Positions 26,279-35,450 of a stretch of DNA of 64,000 nucleotides are shown here, in pieces. The position numbers and the translations under genes are program-made. The notes beneath the pieces were generated by a model that was given only the letters and a program-made list of their open reading frames with translations, ran no database searches and was not told where the DNA came from. Source of the stretch: Streptoalloteichus hindustanus (lineage in GTDB: Bacteria; Actinomycetota; Actinomycetes; Mycobacteriales; Pseudonocardiaceae); NCBI RefSeq assembly GCF_900129375.1, contig NZ_FQVN01000002.1:248001-312000 (forward strand). The letters are read 5' to 3'. Each line of letters begins with the position of its first letter. Position 1 is the stretch's first letter.

Positions 26279-28162
26279 ATGACGGTGCCGAGGGAGGAAC
26301 TCAGCCTGGCCGCCGACTTCCCGGCGCCGGGCCGCGACCAGTGGCGGGAGCTGGTCGCCGGGGTGCTGCGCAAGGCGGGCCGCGACCTCGCCGCCGTGCC
26401 CGGCCCCGTCGAGGACCTGCTCGCCAGCACGACCTACGACGGCATCACCGTCGCCGCGCTGCACACCGCCGAGGACGCCGGCGGCGCCGCGCCCGGGGCG
26501 GGGCTGCCCGGCCTGCCGCCGTTCGTCCGGGGCGGCCGGCCGGAGGGCGGGGTCGTCTCCGGCTGGGACGTCCGGCAGCGGCACGCCCACCCCGACGTCG
26601 CCGTGACCAGGGAGGCGGTGCTCGCCGACCTGGAGAACGGCGTGACCTCGATGTGGCTGGCGCTGGGCGAGGACGGGCTCCCGGTCGAGGCGTTGCCCGA
26701 GGTGCTCGCCGACGTCTACCTCGACCTCGCTCCCGTCGTCCTCGACGCGGGGGCGCGCACCACGGAGGCGGCGGAGCTGCTGCTGGGGCTGGCCGCGGAA
26801 CGCGGCGTCGTGCCCGGCGCCCTCACGGGCAACCTCGGCGCCGACCCGCTGGGCCTGCGCGCCCGCACCGGCGTCGAGCACTCCCTCGACCCGGCCGCCG
26901 AGCTGGCCCTGCGGTGCGCCAACGGTTTCCCCCGGCTGCGAGCGATCACAGTGGACGCTCTGCCGTACCACGACGCGGGCGGCAGCGACGCCGAGGAGCT
27001 GGGCTGCTCCCTCGCGGCCGGCGTGGCCTACCTGCGCGCGCTGACCGACGCCGGACTGGGCGTCGACGCCGCGTTCGGCCAACTGGAGTTCCGCTACGCG
27101 GCCACCGCCGACCAGTTCCTCACGATCGCCAAGCTGCGCGCGGCGCGCCGGCTGTGGGCCAGGGTCGGCGAGGTCTGCGGTGCGGCCGAGGCGGCGCGCG
27201 GCCAGCGCCAGCACGCCGTGACGTCCTCGGCGATGATGACCGGCCGCGACCCGTGGGTGAACATGCTGCGCACCACGGTGGCCTGTTTCGCGGCCGGGGT
27301 GGGCGGCGCGGACGCCGTGACCGTCCAGCCGTTCGACGCCTGCCTCGGCCTGCCCGACGCCTTCGCCCGCCGGATCGCCCGCAACACCCAGTCGCTGCTG
27401 CTGGAGGAGTCGAACGTGGCGCGGGTGATCGACCCGGCCGGCGGCTCCTGGTACGTCGAGCGGCTCACCGACGAGCTCGCGGCCGCCGCGTGGGCGTGGT
27501 TCACCGAGATCGAGCGGGCCGGCGGCCTGGCGGCGGCGTTGGCCGACGGCCTCGTCGCGCGCCGGCTGGACGAGACCTGGCGTCGGCGCGGGGAGCGCGT
27601 CGCGCACCGCAGGGACCCGATCACCGGGGTCAGCGAGTTCCCCAACCTCACCGAGCGGCTTCCCGAGCGCGCCGCCGCGCCCGCGCCCGTCGGCGGCGGG
27701 TTGCCCCGTCGCCGCTACGCAGGCGACTTCGAGGCGCTGCGCGACCGCTCGGACGCGCACCTGGCGGCCACGGGCACGCGGCCGACGGTCTTCCTGGCCA
27801 CGCTCGGCCCGGTCGCCGCGCACACCGCGCGGGCCACCTTCGCCGCGAACCTCTTCCAGGCCGGGGGAGTCGAGACGCCGACCAGCGGCACGACCCTCGA
27901 TCCCGAGGAGATCGCCAGCGCGTTCGCCGCGAGCGGCGCGACCGTGGCCTGCCTGTGCTCCAGCGACAAGGTCTACGCCGAGGCCGCCGCGCCGGTGGCC
28001 CGCGCGTTGCGGGCGGCCGGCGCGTCCCGCGTCTGGCTGGCCGGGCGGCCGGGCGAGCGCGCCGGGACGGACGCGGAGTCCGGTGTGGACGGTTACCTGT
28101 TCGCCGGCTGCGACGCGCTCGACGTTCTCCGCACGACCCTGCGCGACCTGGGAGTGGCCTGA
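26279..28162 (+). CDS. mutA: Methylmalonyl-CoA mutase small (beta) subunit
   Basis: The 627-residue protein is the catalytically inactive partner of the B12-dependent mutase that interconverts methylmalonyl-CoA and succinyl-CoA. It keeps the TIM-barrel ([39 protein letters not shown]) and a degenerate cobalamin domain ([18 protein letters not shown]), with no DxHxxG. No Shine-Dalgarno precedes the ATG; a TACCAT 8 bases upstream suggests a leaderless transcript. Its stop overlaps the mutB start by one base. The pathway provides or consumes methylmalonyl-CoA for propionate metabolism and polyketides. Confidence 0.95.
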   Translation: MTVPREELSLAADFPAPGRDQWRELVAGVLRKAGRDLAAVPGPVEDLLASTTYDGITVAALHTAEDAGGAAPGAGLPGLPPFVRGGRPEGGVVSGWDVRQRHAHPDVAVTREAVLADLENGVTSMWLALGEDGLPVEALPEVLADVYLDLAPVVLDAGARTTEAAELLLGLAAERGVVPGALTGNLGADPLGLRARTGVEHSLDPAAELALRCANGFPRLRAITVDALPYHDAGGSDAEELGCSLAAGVAYLRALTDAGLGVDAAFGQLEFRYAATADQFLTIAKLRAARRLWARVGEVCGAAEAARGQRQHAVTSSAMMTGRDPWVNMLRTTVACFAAGVGGADAVTVQPFDACLGLPDAFARRIARNTQSLLLEESNVARVIDPAGGSWYVERLTDELAAAAWAWFTEIERAGGLAAALADGLVARRLDETWRRRGERVAHRRDPITGVSEFPNLTERLPERAAAPAPVGGGLPRRRYAGDFEALRDRSDAHLAATGTRPTVFLATLGPVAAHTARATFAANLFQAGGVETPTSGTTLDPEEIASAFAASGATVACLCSSDKVYAEAAAPVARALRAAGASRVWLAGRPGERAGTDAESGVDGYLFAGCDALDVLRTTLRDLGVA

Positions 28163-30447
28163 TGGCGGACACGGTGATCCCCGACTTCGGGCACGTCGAG
28201 CTGGGCTCCGCCGCGCCCGTGCCCGCGCCCGACCTGGACCGGTGGCGCGATGCGGTGCGGGAGCGCACCGGGAACGACGTCGAGAGCCTGGTGTGGGAGA
28301 CCCCGGAGGGCATCCCGGTCCGGCCGCTCTACACGGCCGCCGACACCGACGGGCTGGACTTCCTGGCGACCTACCCCGGCATCGCGCCGTACCTGCGCGG
28401 GCCGTACCCGACCATGTACGTGACGCAGCCGTGGACGGTCCGCCAGTACGCGGGCTTCTCCACCGCCGCCGAGTCCAACGCCTTCTACCGGCGCAACCTG
28501 GCCGCCGGGCAGAAGGGCCTGTCGGTCGCCTTCGACCTGGCCACCCACCGCGGCTACGACAGCGACCACCCGCGGGTGCGCGGCGACGTGGGCATGGCGG
28601 GCGTGGCGATCGACTCGATCTACGACATGCGGCAGCTCTTCGACGGCATCCCGCTGGACCGGATGAGCGTGTCGATGACCATGAACGGCGCGGTGCTCCC
28701 GGTGCTGGCCCTCTACATCGTGGCCGCGGAGGAGCAGGGGGTCGCGCCGGAACAGCTCGCGGGGACCATCCAGAACGACATCCTCAAGGAGTTCATGGTC
28801 CGCAACACCTACATCTACCCGCCGCGGCCGTCGATGCGGATCATCTCGGACATCTTCGCCTACACCTCGCGGCGGATGCCGAAGTTCAACTCGATCTCCA
28901 TCTCCGGCTACCACATCCAGGAGGCCGGCGCGACCGCCGACCTGGAGCTGGCCTACACCCTGGCCGACGGCGTGGAGTACCTGCGGGCCGGGCGGGACGC
29001 CGGCCTGGACGTGGACGCCTTCGCGCCCCGGCTGTCGTTCTTCTGGGCGATCGGCATGAACTTCTTCATGGAGGTCGCGAAGCTGCGGGCGGCGCGGCTG
29101 CTGTGGGCCAAGCTCGTCAAGGGGTTCGGAGCGAAGAACCCGAAGTCGCTGTCGCTGCGCACCCACTGCCAGACCTCGGGCTGGTCGCTGACGGCGCAGG
29201 ACGTCTTCAACAACGTGGTGCGCACCTGCGTGGAGGCGATGGCCGCCACCCAGGGGCACACGCAGTCCCTGCACACCAACGCGCTGGACGAGGCGCTGGC
29301 GCTGCCCACGGACTTCTCCGCGCGCATCGCCAGGAACACGCAGTTGTTGCTGCAGCAGGAGTCCGGCACCACGCGCGTGATCGACCCGTGGGGCGGGAGC
29401 TCCTATGTGGAGCGACTGACCTACGACCTGGCGCGCCGCGCGTGGGGCCACATCGAGGAGGTGGAGGCCGCCGGCGGGATGGCCAGGGCCATCGACGAGG
29501 GCATCCCGAAGATGCGCGTCGAGGAGGCCGCCGCCCGCACGCAGGCCCGCATCGACTCGGGGCGGCAGCCGGTGATCGGCGTGAACAAGTACCGCGTGGA
29601 CGCCGACGAGGCCATCGAGGTGCTCAAGGTGGACAACGCCGAGGTGCTGGCGCAGCAGGTCGAGAAGCTGCGGCGGCTGCGGGCCGAGCGGGACGAGACC
29701 GCGTGCCGGACGGCGTTGCACGCGTTGACCAGGGCAGCCGACGCGGCGCTGCACGGCCGCCGGGGCGAGGGCCTCGACGAGAACCTGCTCGCGCTGGCGA
29801 TCGACGCGGCGCGGGCCAAGGCGACGGTCGGGGAGATCTCCGACGCGCTGGAGAAGGTCTACGGCCGGCACTCCGGGCAGATCCGCACCATCTCCGGCGT
29901 CTACCGGGACGAGGCGGGACCGATGAGCGACATCGAGCGGACCCGGCAAGCCGCCGACGCGTTCGAGCTGGCCGAGGGGCGCCGGCCGCGCATCCTGGTG
30001 GCCAAGATGGGCCAGGACGGCCACGACCGGGGGCAGAAGGTGATCGCCACCGCCTTCGCCGACCTCGGCTTCGACGTGGACGTGGGCCCGCTGTTCCAGA
30101 CGCCGGGCGAGGTCGCGCGGCAGGCGGTCGAGGCGGACGTGCACATCGTCGGCGTCTCTTCGCTGGCGGCCGGGCACCTCACGCTGGTGCCCGCGCTGCG
30201 GGACGAGCTGGCGGCGCTGGGCAGGGACGACATCCTCGTCGTCGTCGGCGGGGTCATCCCGCCGCAGGACCACGACGCGTTGCGGGCGGCCGGCGCGGCG
30301 GCGATCTTCCCGCCGGGCACGGTGGTCGCCGAGGCGGCCGTGGGGTTGCTGGGGATGCTGGCCGAGCGGCTCGGCCACGACGTCGCCGCGATCGTCGGGG
30401 ACGCCGCCGGCGCCGGCTCGCGGGACGGCACGGGGAACGACGGCTGA
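28162..30447 (+). CDS. mutB: Methylmalonyl-CoA mutase large (alpha) subunit
   Basis: The 761-residue catalytic subunit. The N-terminal barrel binds the CoA ester ([39 protein letters not shown]). The C-terminal cobalamin domain carries GQDGHDRG near residue 621, the DxHxxG motif whose His replaces the lower ligand of B12. Starts in the stop codon of mutA (TGATG), so the two subunits are translationally coupled in a 1:1 ratio. Length and motifs are those of the standard heterodimeric enzyme. Confidence 0.97.
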   Translation: MADTVIPDFGHVELGSAAPVPAPDLDRWRDAVRERTGNDVESLVWETPEGIPVRPLYTAADTDGLDFLATYPGIAPYLRGPYPTMYVTQPWTVRQYAGFSTAAESNAFYRRNLAAGQKGLSVAFDLATHRGYDSDHPRVRGDVGMAGVAIDSIYDMRQLFDGIPLDRMSVSMTMNGAVLPVLALYIVAAEEQGVAPEQLAGTIQNDILKEFMVRNTYIYPPRPSMRIISDIFAYTSRRMPKFNSISISGYHIQEAGATADLELAYTLADGVEYLRAGRDAGLDVDAFAPRLSFFWAIGMNFFMEVAKLRAARLLWAKLVKGFGAKNPKSLSLRTHCQTSGWSLTAQDVFNNVVRTCVEAMAATQGHTQSLHTNALDEALALPTDFSARIARNTQLLLQQESGTTRVIDPWGGSSYVERLTYDLARRAWGHIEEVEAAGGMARAIDEGIPKMRVEEAAARTQARIDSGRQPVIGVNKYRVDADEAIEVLKVDNAEVLAQQVEKLRRLRAERDETACRTALHALTRAADAALHGRRGEGLDENLLALAIDAARAKATVGEISDALEKVYGRHSGQIRTISGVYRDEAGPMSDIERTRQAADAFELAEGRRPRILVAKMGQDGHDRGQKVIATAFADLGFDVDVGPLFQTPGEVARQAVEADVHIVGVSSLAAGHLTLVPALRDELAALGRDDILVVVGGVIPPQDHDALRAAGAAAIFPPGTVVAEAAVGLLGMLAERLGHDVAAIVGDAAGAGSRDGTGNDG

Positions 30448-30450
30448 CCC

Positions 30451-31452
30451 ATGCCGCCCGCCATCGACGTCGGACAGTACGCCGAGGGGGTGCTCGCGGG
30501 CGCCCGCGCGTGGATCGCCCGCGCGATCACCCTCGTGGAGTCCCGCCGCCCCGACCACCGCGACCTCGCGCAGAAGTTGCTCGTGGAACTGCTGCCGCAC
30601 GCGGGGAAGTCCCGCCGGGTGGGCGTGACCGGCGTGCCGGGCGTGGGGAAGTCGACGCTGATCGACACCCTGGGCAGCCGGCTGACCGCCGCCGGGCACC
30701 GGGTCGCCGTGCTGGCCGTCGACCCCTCCTCGACCCGCAGCGGCGGCAGCATCCTCGGCGACAAGACCAGGATGGGCCGGCTCGCCGCCGACCCGGCGGC
30801 CTTCGTCCGCCCCTCGCCGACGGCCGGCACCCTGGGCGGCGTCGCCAAGGCCACCCGCGAGACCATCGTGGTGGTGGAGGCCGCCGGCTACGACGTGGTG
30901 CTGGTCGAGACCGTCGGCGTGGGGCAGTCCGAGGTCGCCGTCGCCGACATGGTCGACACCTTCCTGTTCCTCACCCTCGCCCGCACCGGCGACCAGCTCC
31001 AGGGCATCAAGAAGGGCGTGCTGGAGCTGGCCGACGTGATCGCGGTGAACAAGGCCGAGGGCGAGTACGAACGCGACGCCCGGCGCGCGGCCAGGGAGCT
31101 CGCCGGCGCGCTGCGGCTGCTGCGTTCTCCGGACAGCGACTGGGAAACCCCGGTGCTGACGTGCAGCGGCCGGGACGACATCGGGCTGGACACCGTGTGG
31201 CAGCACGTGATCCGGCACCAGGACACCCTGGCGGCCAGCGGCCGACTGGCCGCGAAGCGCCGACAGCAGCAGGTGGGCTGGACCTGGACCATGGTGCGGG
31301 ACCGGCTGTTGCAGGACCTGCACGACCACCCCGGTGTCCGTGCGTTGGCCCCGGAGCTGGAGCGCCAGGTCAGCGACGGCGCGCTCACCCCGACCCTGGC
31401 CGCCGAGCGCATCCTCGCCGCCTTCCGCGCCACCCCACCCCGCGGCGCCTGA
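30451..31452 (+). CDS. meaB: MeaB/ArgK-type GTPase, methylmalonyl-CoA mutase chaperone
   Basis: A G3E GTPase of 333 residues starting 3 bases after mutB. It has the P-loop GVPGVGKST near residue 63, the switch region DPSSTRSGGSILGDKTRM and the specificity motif NKAEGEYE. MeaB protects the mutase from inactivation and gates adenosylcobalamin loading. The gene order mutA-mutB-meaB is the standard one. Confidence 0.95.
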   Translation: MPPAIDVGQYAEGVLAGARAWIARAITLVESRRPDHRDLAQKLLVELLPHAGKSRRVGVTGVPGVGKSTLIDTLGSRLTAAGHRVAVLAVDPSSTRSGGSILGDKTRMGRLAADPAAFVRPSPTAGTLGGVAKATRETIVVVEAAGYDVVLVETVGVGQSEVAVADMVDTFLFLTLARTGDQLQGIKKGVLELADVIAVNKAEGEYERDARRAARELAGALRLLRSPDSDWETPVLTCSGRDDIGLDTVWQHVIRHQDTLAASGRLAAKRRQQQVGWTWTMVRDRLLQDLHDHPGVRALAPELERQVSDGALTPTLAAERILAAFRATPPRGA

Positions 31453-31613
31453 CCCACCACTCACCTGCCGGAGTGCAGCCCCCACCCGTCCCGGGGGCGA
31501 GCCCCGCGACCAGCCTATCGCCGAACACCAGGCCGCCACGAGGCGAGATTCGTCCGCTGTGGACAACTCGGCGGCATGTGGACAACTCGGCTCACGAAAG
31601 CGTGGATCTACCA

Positions 31614-32126
31614 CTAGAACGAGTGTTCTGCCGCCCCACCACTTGCCTCCACAAGAGTCCGCTGCGTAGCCCGGTTGACAGCATCGGCGGGGTCGGTGGC
31701 GATCTCGATTCCGGGCACGGGATTTCCGGCGGCGTCGCGGATGGTCCAGCCACCGAGACTGATCACGGGGATGCTGCCGCGCCGCATCGCCAACGCGACC
31801 TCCGACAGAGTGCCCCACGAACCGCCGACGGCGATCACGGCATCGGCCGACCAGACGATGACGGCATTGCGCGCCTCGCCCATGTTCGTGACCACCACCG
31901 CCGACAGGTCAGGGCACGCGCCTTCGCGAGAGTCGTTGGGACGAACACCGATCACCAGTCCGTTCTCGGCCCGCACGCCCGCAGCGACGGCCTCCATGAC
32001 GCCGATGCCGCCCCCGCAGATCACCACGACACCGCGCTGCGCGAGCAACCGGCCAACTTCGTAGGCGTGTTCGCGGTCCTGTTCGCTGCAGTGCCGGGGG
32101 CCGCACACGGAAACCTGGTAAGGCAA
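31614..32126 (-). CDS. LOG/TIGR00725-like nucleotide-binding protein
   Basis: About 170 residues with a Rossmann fold of the SLOG superfamily: SVCGPRHCSEQDREHAYEVG, VVVICGGGIGVMEAVAAG and the PGGxGTxxE-related AVGGSWGTLSEVALAM. True lysine decarboxylase-like LOG enzymes release cytokinin-type bases from their nucleotides. This TIGR00725 branch has no proven role and may bind a nucleotide ligand. TTG 32126 is preferred since AGGAGAGA is 5 bases upstream; GTG 32147 is an alternative. Divergent from the XRE gene with an inverted repeat between. Confidence 0.8.
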   Translation of the reverse strand: MPYQVSVCGPRHCSEQDREHAYEVGRLLAQRGVVVICGGGIGVMEAVAAGVRAENGLVIGVRPNDSREGACPDLSAVVVTNMGEARNAVIVWSADAVIAVGGSWGTLSEVALAMRRGSIPVISLGGWTIRDAAGNPVPGIEIATDPADAVNRATQRTLVEASGGAAEHSF

Positions 32127-32163
32127 GGGCTCTCTCCTGTTCAGCACTTCCGCCTACCTTGAT

Positions 32164-32182
32164 GTGACGCCAGACACGTCAC
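32164..32182. promoter_or_regulatory. Inverted repeat between divergent LOG-like and XRE genes
   Basis: GTGACG and CGTCAC are perfect 6-bp arms separated by 7 bases. They lie in the 110-base divergent promoter region, so this is a natural candidate for the operator of the XRE regulator. No binding data. Confidence 0.4.
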
Positions 32183-32236
32183 CGTGAGAGGTCACGACGG
32201 TACCGTGGGCGTGCCGTACTTCGGCGGGAGGTTGCC

Positions 32237-33442
32237 GTGGACTCGGACGAGGTGTTGATCGGCCGGAGGCTTCGCGCGCTTCGCGGAAAGCGCTCCCTGG
32301 CCGCCACAGCGGAACTCGCGGGGATCAGCCAAAGCTACCTGTCCCGCCTTGAGCGCGGAGAACGGCAGATCAACAGCCGTCATCTGCTGGAGGCGTTGGC
32401 GGACGCGCTTCGGGTCGCCCCTTCCGAGCTGATGGCTTTCCCCTTTCCTTCGCGCGATCCGGTCACGGCCGAGGCTCAGGCCGCGATCTCCGGAGTGGAG
32501 ACCGCGCTGTCGGAGTACCGACTCGGGGAGCCGAGCGACGTCGAGCCCCGGCCGTGGCCCGTGATCGCAGCCGAGCTACGGCGGTTGAACCAGGAACTCC
32601 GCCCGGCGTGCGACTACGCGGCCCAGGGTCTGGTTCTGCCGCGACTGCTGGCGGAGCTGCACGCCGTGCACGAGGCCGGAGGAGAACACAGAACAGACGC
32701 CTTGCTGGGTCTGATGGACTGCTACCACACGGCGACGGTGTTGACGAAGAACCTCGGGGCGCAGGGACTCCCGCAGCTCGCCGCACTGCACGCGCAGATG
32801 GTCGCCGATGCCCTTGGCTCACCGGAATGGGCAGGTCTGGCCGCGTGGCTTCGAGCGCACGCCTTGGGCGGCTCCGACCGCCCCCGCCAGGTCACGATAT
32901 CGATGCGTGCGGCGAACAGCCTCCAGAGCGAACTCGGTTCGCCGGAAGTCGCACAGGTGTATGGCATGTTGCACCTGAGCTGCGCGCTCGCCGCCGCGGC
33001 GAAACGGCAAGCGGACGATGCCGAGGCTCACCTCCGGGAAGCCGAGGAGATCGCCTCCCGCCTCCCGGAGGTGGGCACTTTCGGCAGCCTCTACTTTGGA
33101 CGAGCCAATATCGCGATCTGGCGCGTGTCGATCGGAACCGAACTGGGGTGGGGGCCGAAGGTCGCTGAGGCCGCCGAAGCGGCGAGGCCGGACGCCGTGC
33201 CCTCAGCGGCGCGGCAGGCGATGTACTGGGCTGATCTCGGTCGTGCGCTGGTGGAGAGTCCCAAGACCCGGGAGCGGGGCGTTCTCGCGCTGCGACGGGC
33301 GGAGGACATCGCTCCGCAGCGAATCCGGACGAACGCTCTCGTGCGCGCGTCCGTGACCGAGCTGGCCAACCGGGCGAAGCGGGACGCGCTCGGGCGGGAG
33401 CTGCGCGGCATGGTTCACCGCATGGGGGTACGCCTCGGCTAA
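32237..33442 (+). CDS. XRE-family transcriptional regulator with TPR-like C-terminus
   Basis: The 401-residue protein starts with a Cro/C1-type helix-turn-helix (residues about 8-65; LAGISQSYLSRLERGERQI is the recognition region). The remainder is an all-helical region of TPR-like repeats, common in actinomycete regulators of secondary metabolism and development. GTG 32237 follows GGGAGG at 5 bases. The distant downstream zinc-ribbon gene is a frequent companion of such regulators in this group of organisms, from memory of similar loci. Confidence 0.85.
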   Translation: MDSDEVLIGRRLRALRGKRSLAATAELAGISQSYLSRLERGERQINSRHLLEALADALRVAPSELMAFPFPSRDPVTAEAQAAISGVETALSEYRLGEPSDVEPRPWPVIAAELRRLNQELRPACDYAAQGLVLPRLLAELHAVHEAGGEHRTDALLGLMDCYHTATVLTKNLGAQGLPQLAALHAQMVADALGSPEWAGLAAWLRAHALGGSDRPRQVTISMRAANSLQSELGSPEVAQVYGMLHLSCALAAAAKRQADDAEAHLREAEEIASRLPEVGTFGSLYFGRANIAIWRVSIGTELGWGPKVAEAAEAARPDAVPSAARQAMYWADLGRALVESPKTRERGVLALRRAEDIAPQRIRTNALVRASVTELANRAKRDALGRELRGMVHRMGVRLG

Positions 33443-33451
33443 CAGGGTGAT

Positions 33452-33468
33452 CTTGACAGGTTGTCAAG
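33452..33468. promoter_or_regulatory. Perfect palindrome after the XRE gene
   Basis: CTTGACA and TGTCAAG flank GGT, 9 bases after the XRE stop. It could be a short terminator stem or, given the TTGACA sequence and symmetrical form, an operator for transcription to the right. No T-run follows. Confidence 0.4.
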
Positions 33469-33961
33469 GCTCTGACCGCCGCCGCTCATAGCGTTCACCA
33501 CGAGCGGCAGGGGTTACGCCGACATCGAGAGAATCGGCGGTGTTCACGCTTTCCTGATCGCTCACAAGCGACCGAGGGAGGAGCGTGGCGGTGGAGACGA
33601 AGTCGTAGGCATGGCGTTGTTCGACGGCAACGTGTCTCTCTGGTCGTATGCGCGAGGGTCCTCGTTCTGGTCAGCGCGGTGCTGCTGACCAACTTGAGAT
33701 GAGCCACCGCGCACTCTGCTCGGCCCTGGGTCTTCCACTCCCACCAGGGCGGTGAGAGCAGGTGTGCGGCGCTGAGGCCCCCGACAGGGGGGCCTCGGGC
33801 GGCGGGACCGGTCGGTGCCCCGACAACAACGGCGACCGGTCCCGCCACCCCCGCACAGAGTGACTACCAACCACATCTGTCCACAGAGGACAGAAAGCTT
33901 TGCCGTGATCGAGCGCCAGTTCAGGCGCCCCCATTGTTCTCGTGTCCCTGGGAGGGGATCG
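33469..33961. other. Gene-free interval before the zinc-ribbon gene
   Basis: No convincing ORF. It includes a one-mismatch copy of the dispersed palindrome (GTCCACAGAGGAC, 33879-33891). A frame open to the right from 33815 joins the zinc-ribbon gene but has no protein character before about 33962. Confidence 0.45.
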
Positions 33962-33994
33962 GTGTTGTTGGCAGAACGCGCGGAGGGCGGGGCC

Positions 33995-34264
33995 ATGTTC
34001 TCTGTGACTTGGCAGCCGCATTCGGGAGAGAGGCACGCGTACCTGGGGCCGCAGGTCCCCGACGGGCACATGGTGAAGCTCTTGTGCGGACCGGAAATCG
34101 AAGCACGCGGCGGTTTGCCGAAGTACCCCTACTGGCTCTGGCCCGAGTGCGACGCTTGCCGTGATGGCGCTGGCGGCGCCTCGGCCGGCACCGAGCCGCC
34201 GCCAGGGCCGCCGTCAGGGCCGCTCACCTGGCTCGACATCGACCTGCCGGCCTTCGGCCGCTGA
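33995..34264 (+). CDS. Small zinc-ribbon-like protein
   Basis: An 89-residue protein with VTWQPHSGERHAYLG, then VKLLCG and WPECDAC. The HSGERHA, LCG, W-P-x-C-x-x-C pattern matches actinobacterial small zinc-finger proteins often located near XRE regulators. The three Cys and His residues could bind zinc. The C-terminus is Pro/Gly-rich. ATG 33995 follows GGAGGGCGG; GTG 33962 with GGGAGGGG upstream is equally possible and would add 11 residues. Function unknown. Confidence 0.6.
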   Translation: MFSVTWQPHSGERHAYLGPQVPDGHMVKLLCGPEIEARGGLPKYPYWLWPECDACRDGAGGASAGTEPPPGPPSGPLTWLDIDLPAFGR

Positions 34265-34288
34265 TCGCGGCGCACAGCCCATGAGTCA

Positions 34289-34324
34289 CGAGGAGCCCGC
34301 CCCGGACTCGGGGCGGGCTCCTCG
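34289..34324. terminator. Bidirectional terminator hairpin
   Basis: A perfect 16-bp stem (34289-34304 with 34309-34324) with a 4-base loop GACT lies 5 bases before the nrdB stop and 24 bases after the zinc-ribbon stop. The two genes converge, so it can end both transcripts. Confidence 0.85.
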
Positions 34325-34329
34325 TGGGG

Positions 34330-35406
34330 TCAGTCCCAGTCGAGGGCGCCGCCGTTCTGGTACTCGATGACGCGGGTCTCGAAGAAGTTCTTCTCCTTCT
34401 TGAGATCCATCATCTCCGACATCCACGGGAACGGGTTCTCGGTTGGGCCGAAGACCGGGGCGAGGCCGAGCTGGGCGCAGCGCCGGTTGGTGATGAAGCG
34501 CATGTACTGCTCGCACAGCTCGGCGTTGAGGCCGAGCAGGCCCCTGGGCATGGTGTCGCGGCCGTAGGCGACCTCCAGCTCGCACGCCTCGCCGAGCATG
34601 ACCCGGATCTCCTGCTGGAACTCCTCGCTCCACAGGTGCGGGTTCTCGATCTTGATCTGGTTGATCGCGTCGATGCCGAAGTTCAGGTGGATCGACTCGT
34701 CCCGCAGGATGTACTGGTACTGCTCGGCGATCCCGACCATCTTGTTGCGCCGGCCCAACGAGAGGATCTGCGCGAAGCCGGTGTAGAACCACATGCCCTC
34801 GAAGACCACGTAGAACGCGACGAGGTCGCGGAGGAACGCCTGGTCCCGCTCGGGCGTGCCGGTGGTGAAGGACGGGTCCTCCAGGTGCTGCGTGTAGTTC
34901 AGCGCCCACGCCGCCTTGTCGGTGATCGAGGGCACCTCCCGGTACATGTTGAACAGCTCGCCCTCGTCCAGGCCGAGGCTCTCGCAGATGTACTGGAAGG
35001 TGTGGGTGTGCACGGCCTCCTCGAACGCCTGGCGCAGGAGGTACTGCCGGCACTCGGGGTTGGTCAGGTGCCGGTACACCGCGAGCACGACGTTGTTGGC
35101 CACCAACGACTCCGAGGTGGCGAAGAAGCCGAGGTTGCGCTTGATGGCCCTGCGCTCGTCCTCGGTCAGCCCGTCCGGCGACTTCCACAGCGCGATGTCG
35201 GCCTGCATCGACACCTCGGTGGGCATCCAGTGGTTGTTGCAGCCGGCGAGGTACTTCTCCCACGCCCAGTGGTACTTCAGGGGCAGGAGCTGGTTCACGT
35301 CCGCCCGACAGTTGATCATCGCCTTGTCGTCGACGGTGACCCTGGCCCCGTTGCGGTCGATCTCGCCGAGGCCGGTCGGGTCGGCCGCGCGCTCCGTGTT
35401 GGTCAT
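34330..35406 (-). CDS. nrdB: Class I ribonucleotide reductase small subunit (subclass Ic-like)
   Basis: The 358-residue subunit carries the di-metal centre that activates the large subunit. Metal-ligand motifs are present: [12 protein letters not shown] (first ligand Glu), [11 protein letters not shown] (Glu and His) and [12 protein letters not shown] (Glu and His). Relative to E. coli R2 (E115, H118, Y122), the residue four after the first His is Phe, not the radical Tyr, and the first ligand is Glu, not Asp. Both are features of the Mn/Fe class Ic enzymes such as that of Chlamydia trachomatis. The C-terminal tail ([14 protein letters not shown]) binds the large subunit. ATG 35406 is 44 bases after nrdA; both lie under the cobalamin riboswitch. 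Confidence 0.93.
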   Translation of the reverse strand: MTNTERAADPTGLGEIDRNGARVTVDDKAMINCRADVNQLLPLKYHWAWEKYLAGCNNHWMPTEVSMQADIALWKSPDGLTEDERRAIKRNLGFFATSESLVANNVVLAVYRHLTNPECRQYLLRQAFEEAVHTHTFQYICESLGLDEGELFNMYREVPSITDKAAWALNYTQHLEDPSFTTGTPERDQAFLRDLVAFYVVFEGMWFYTGFAQILSLGRRNKMVGIAEQYQYILRDESIHLNFGIDAINQIKIENPHLWSEEFQQEIRVMLGEACELEVAYGRDTMPRGLLGLNAELCEQYMRFITNRRCAQLGLAPVFGPTENPFPWMSEMMDLKKEKNFFETRVIEYQNGGALDWD

Positions 35407-35450
35407 GTTCGGTGCTTTCCTCGTGTGGTGGCGAACTGGTTTCCGGGCCG

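Noticed and set aside
28093-31818. Long minus-strand frame opposite mutA-mutB-meaB
   Set aside because: Low-complexity translation without any conserved motif; the sense genes are certain.
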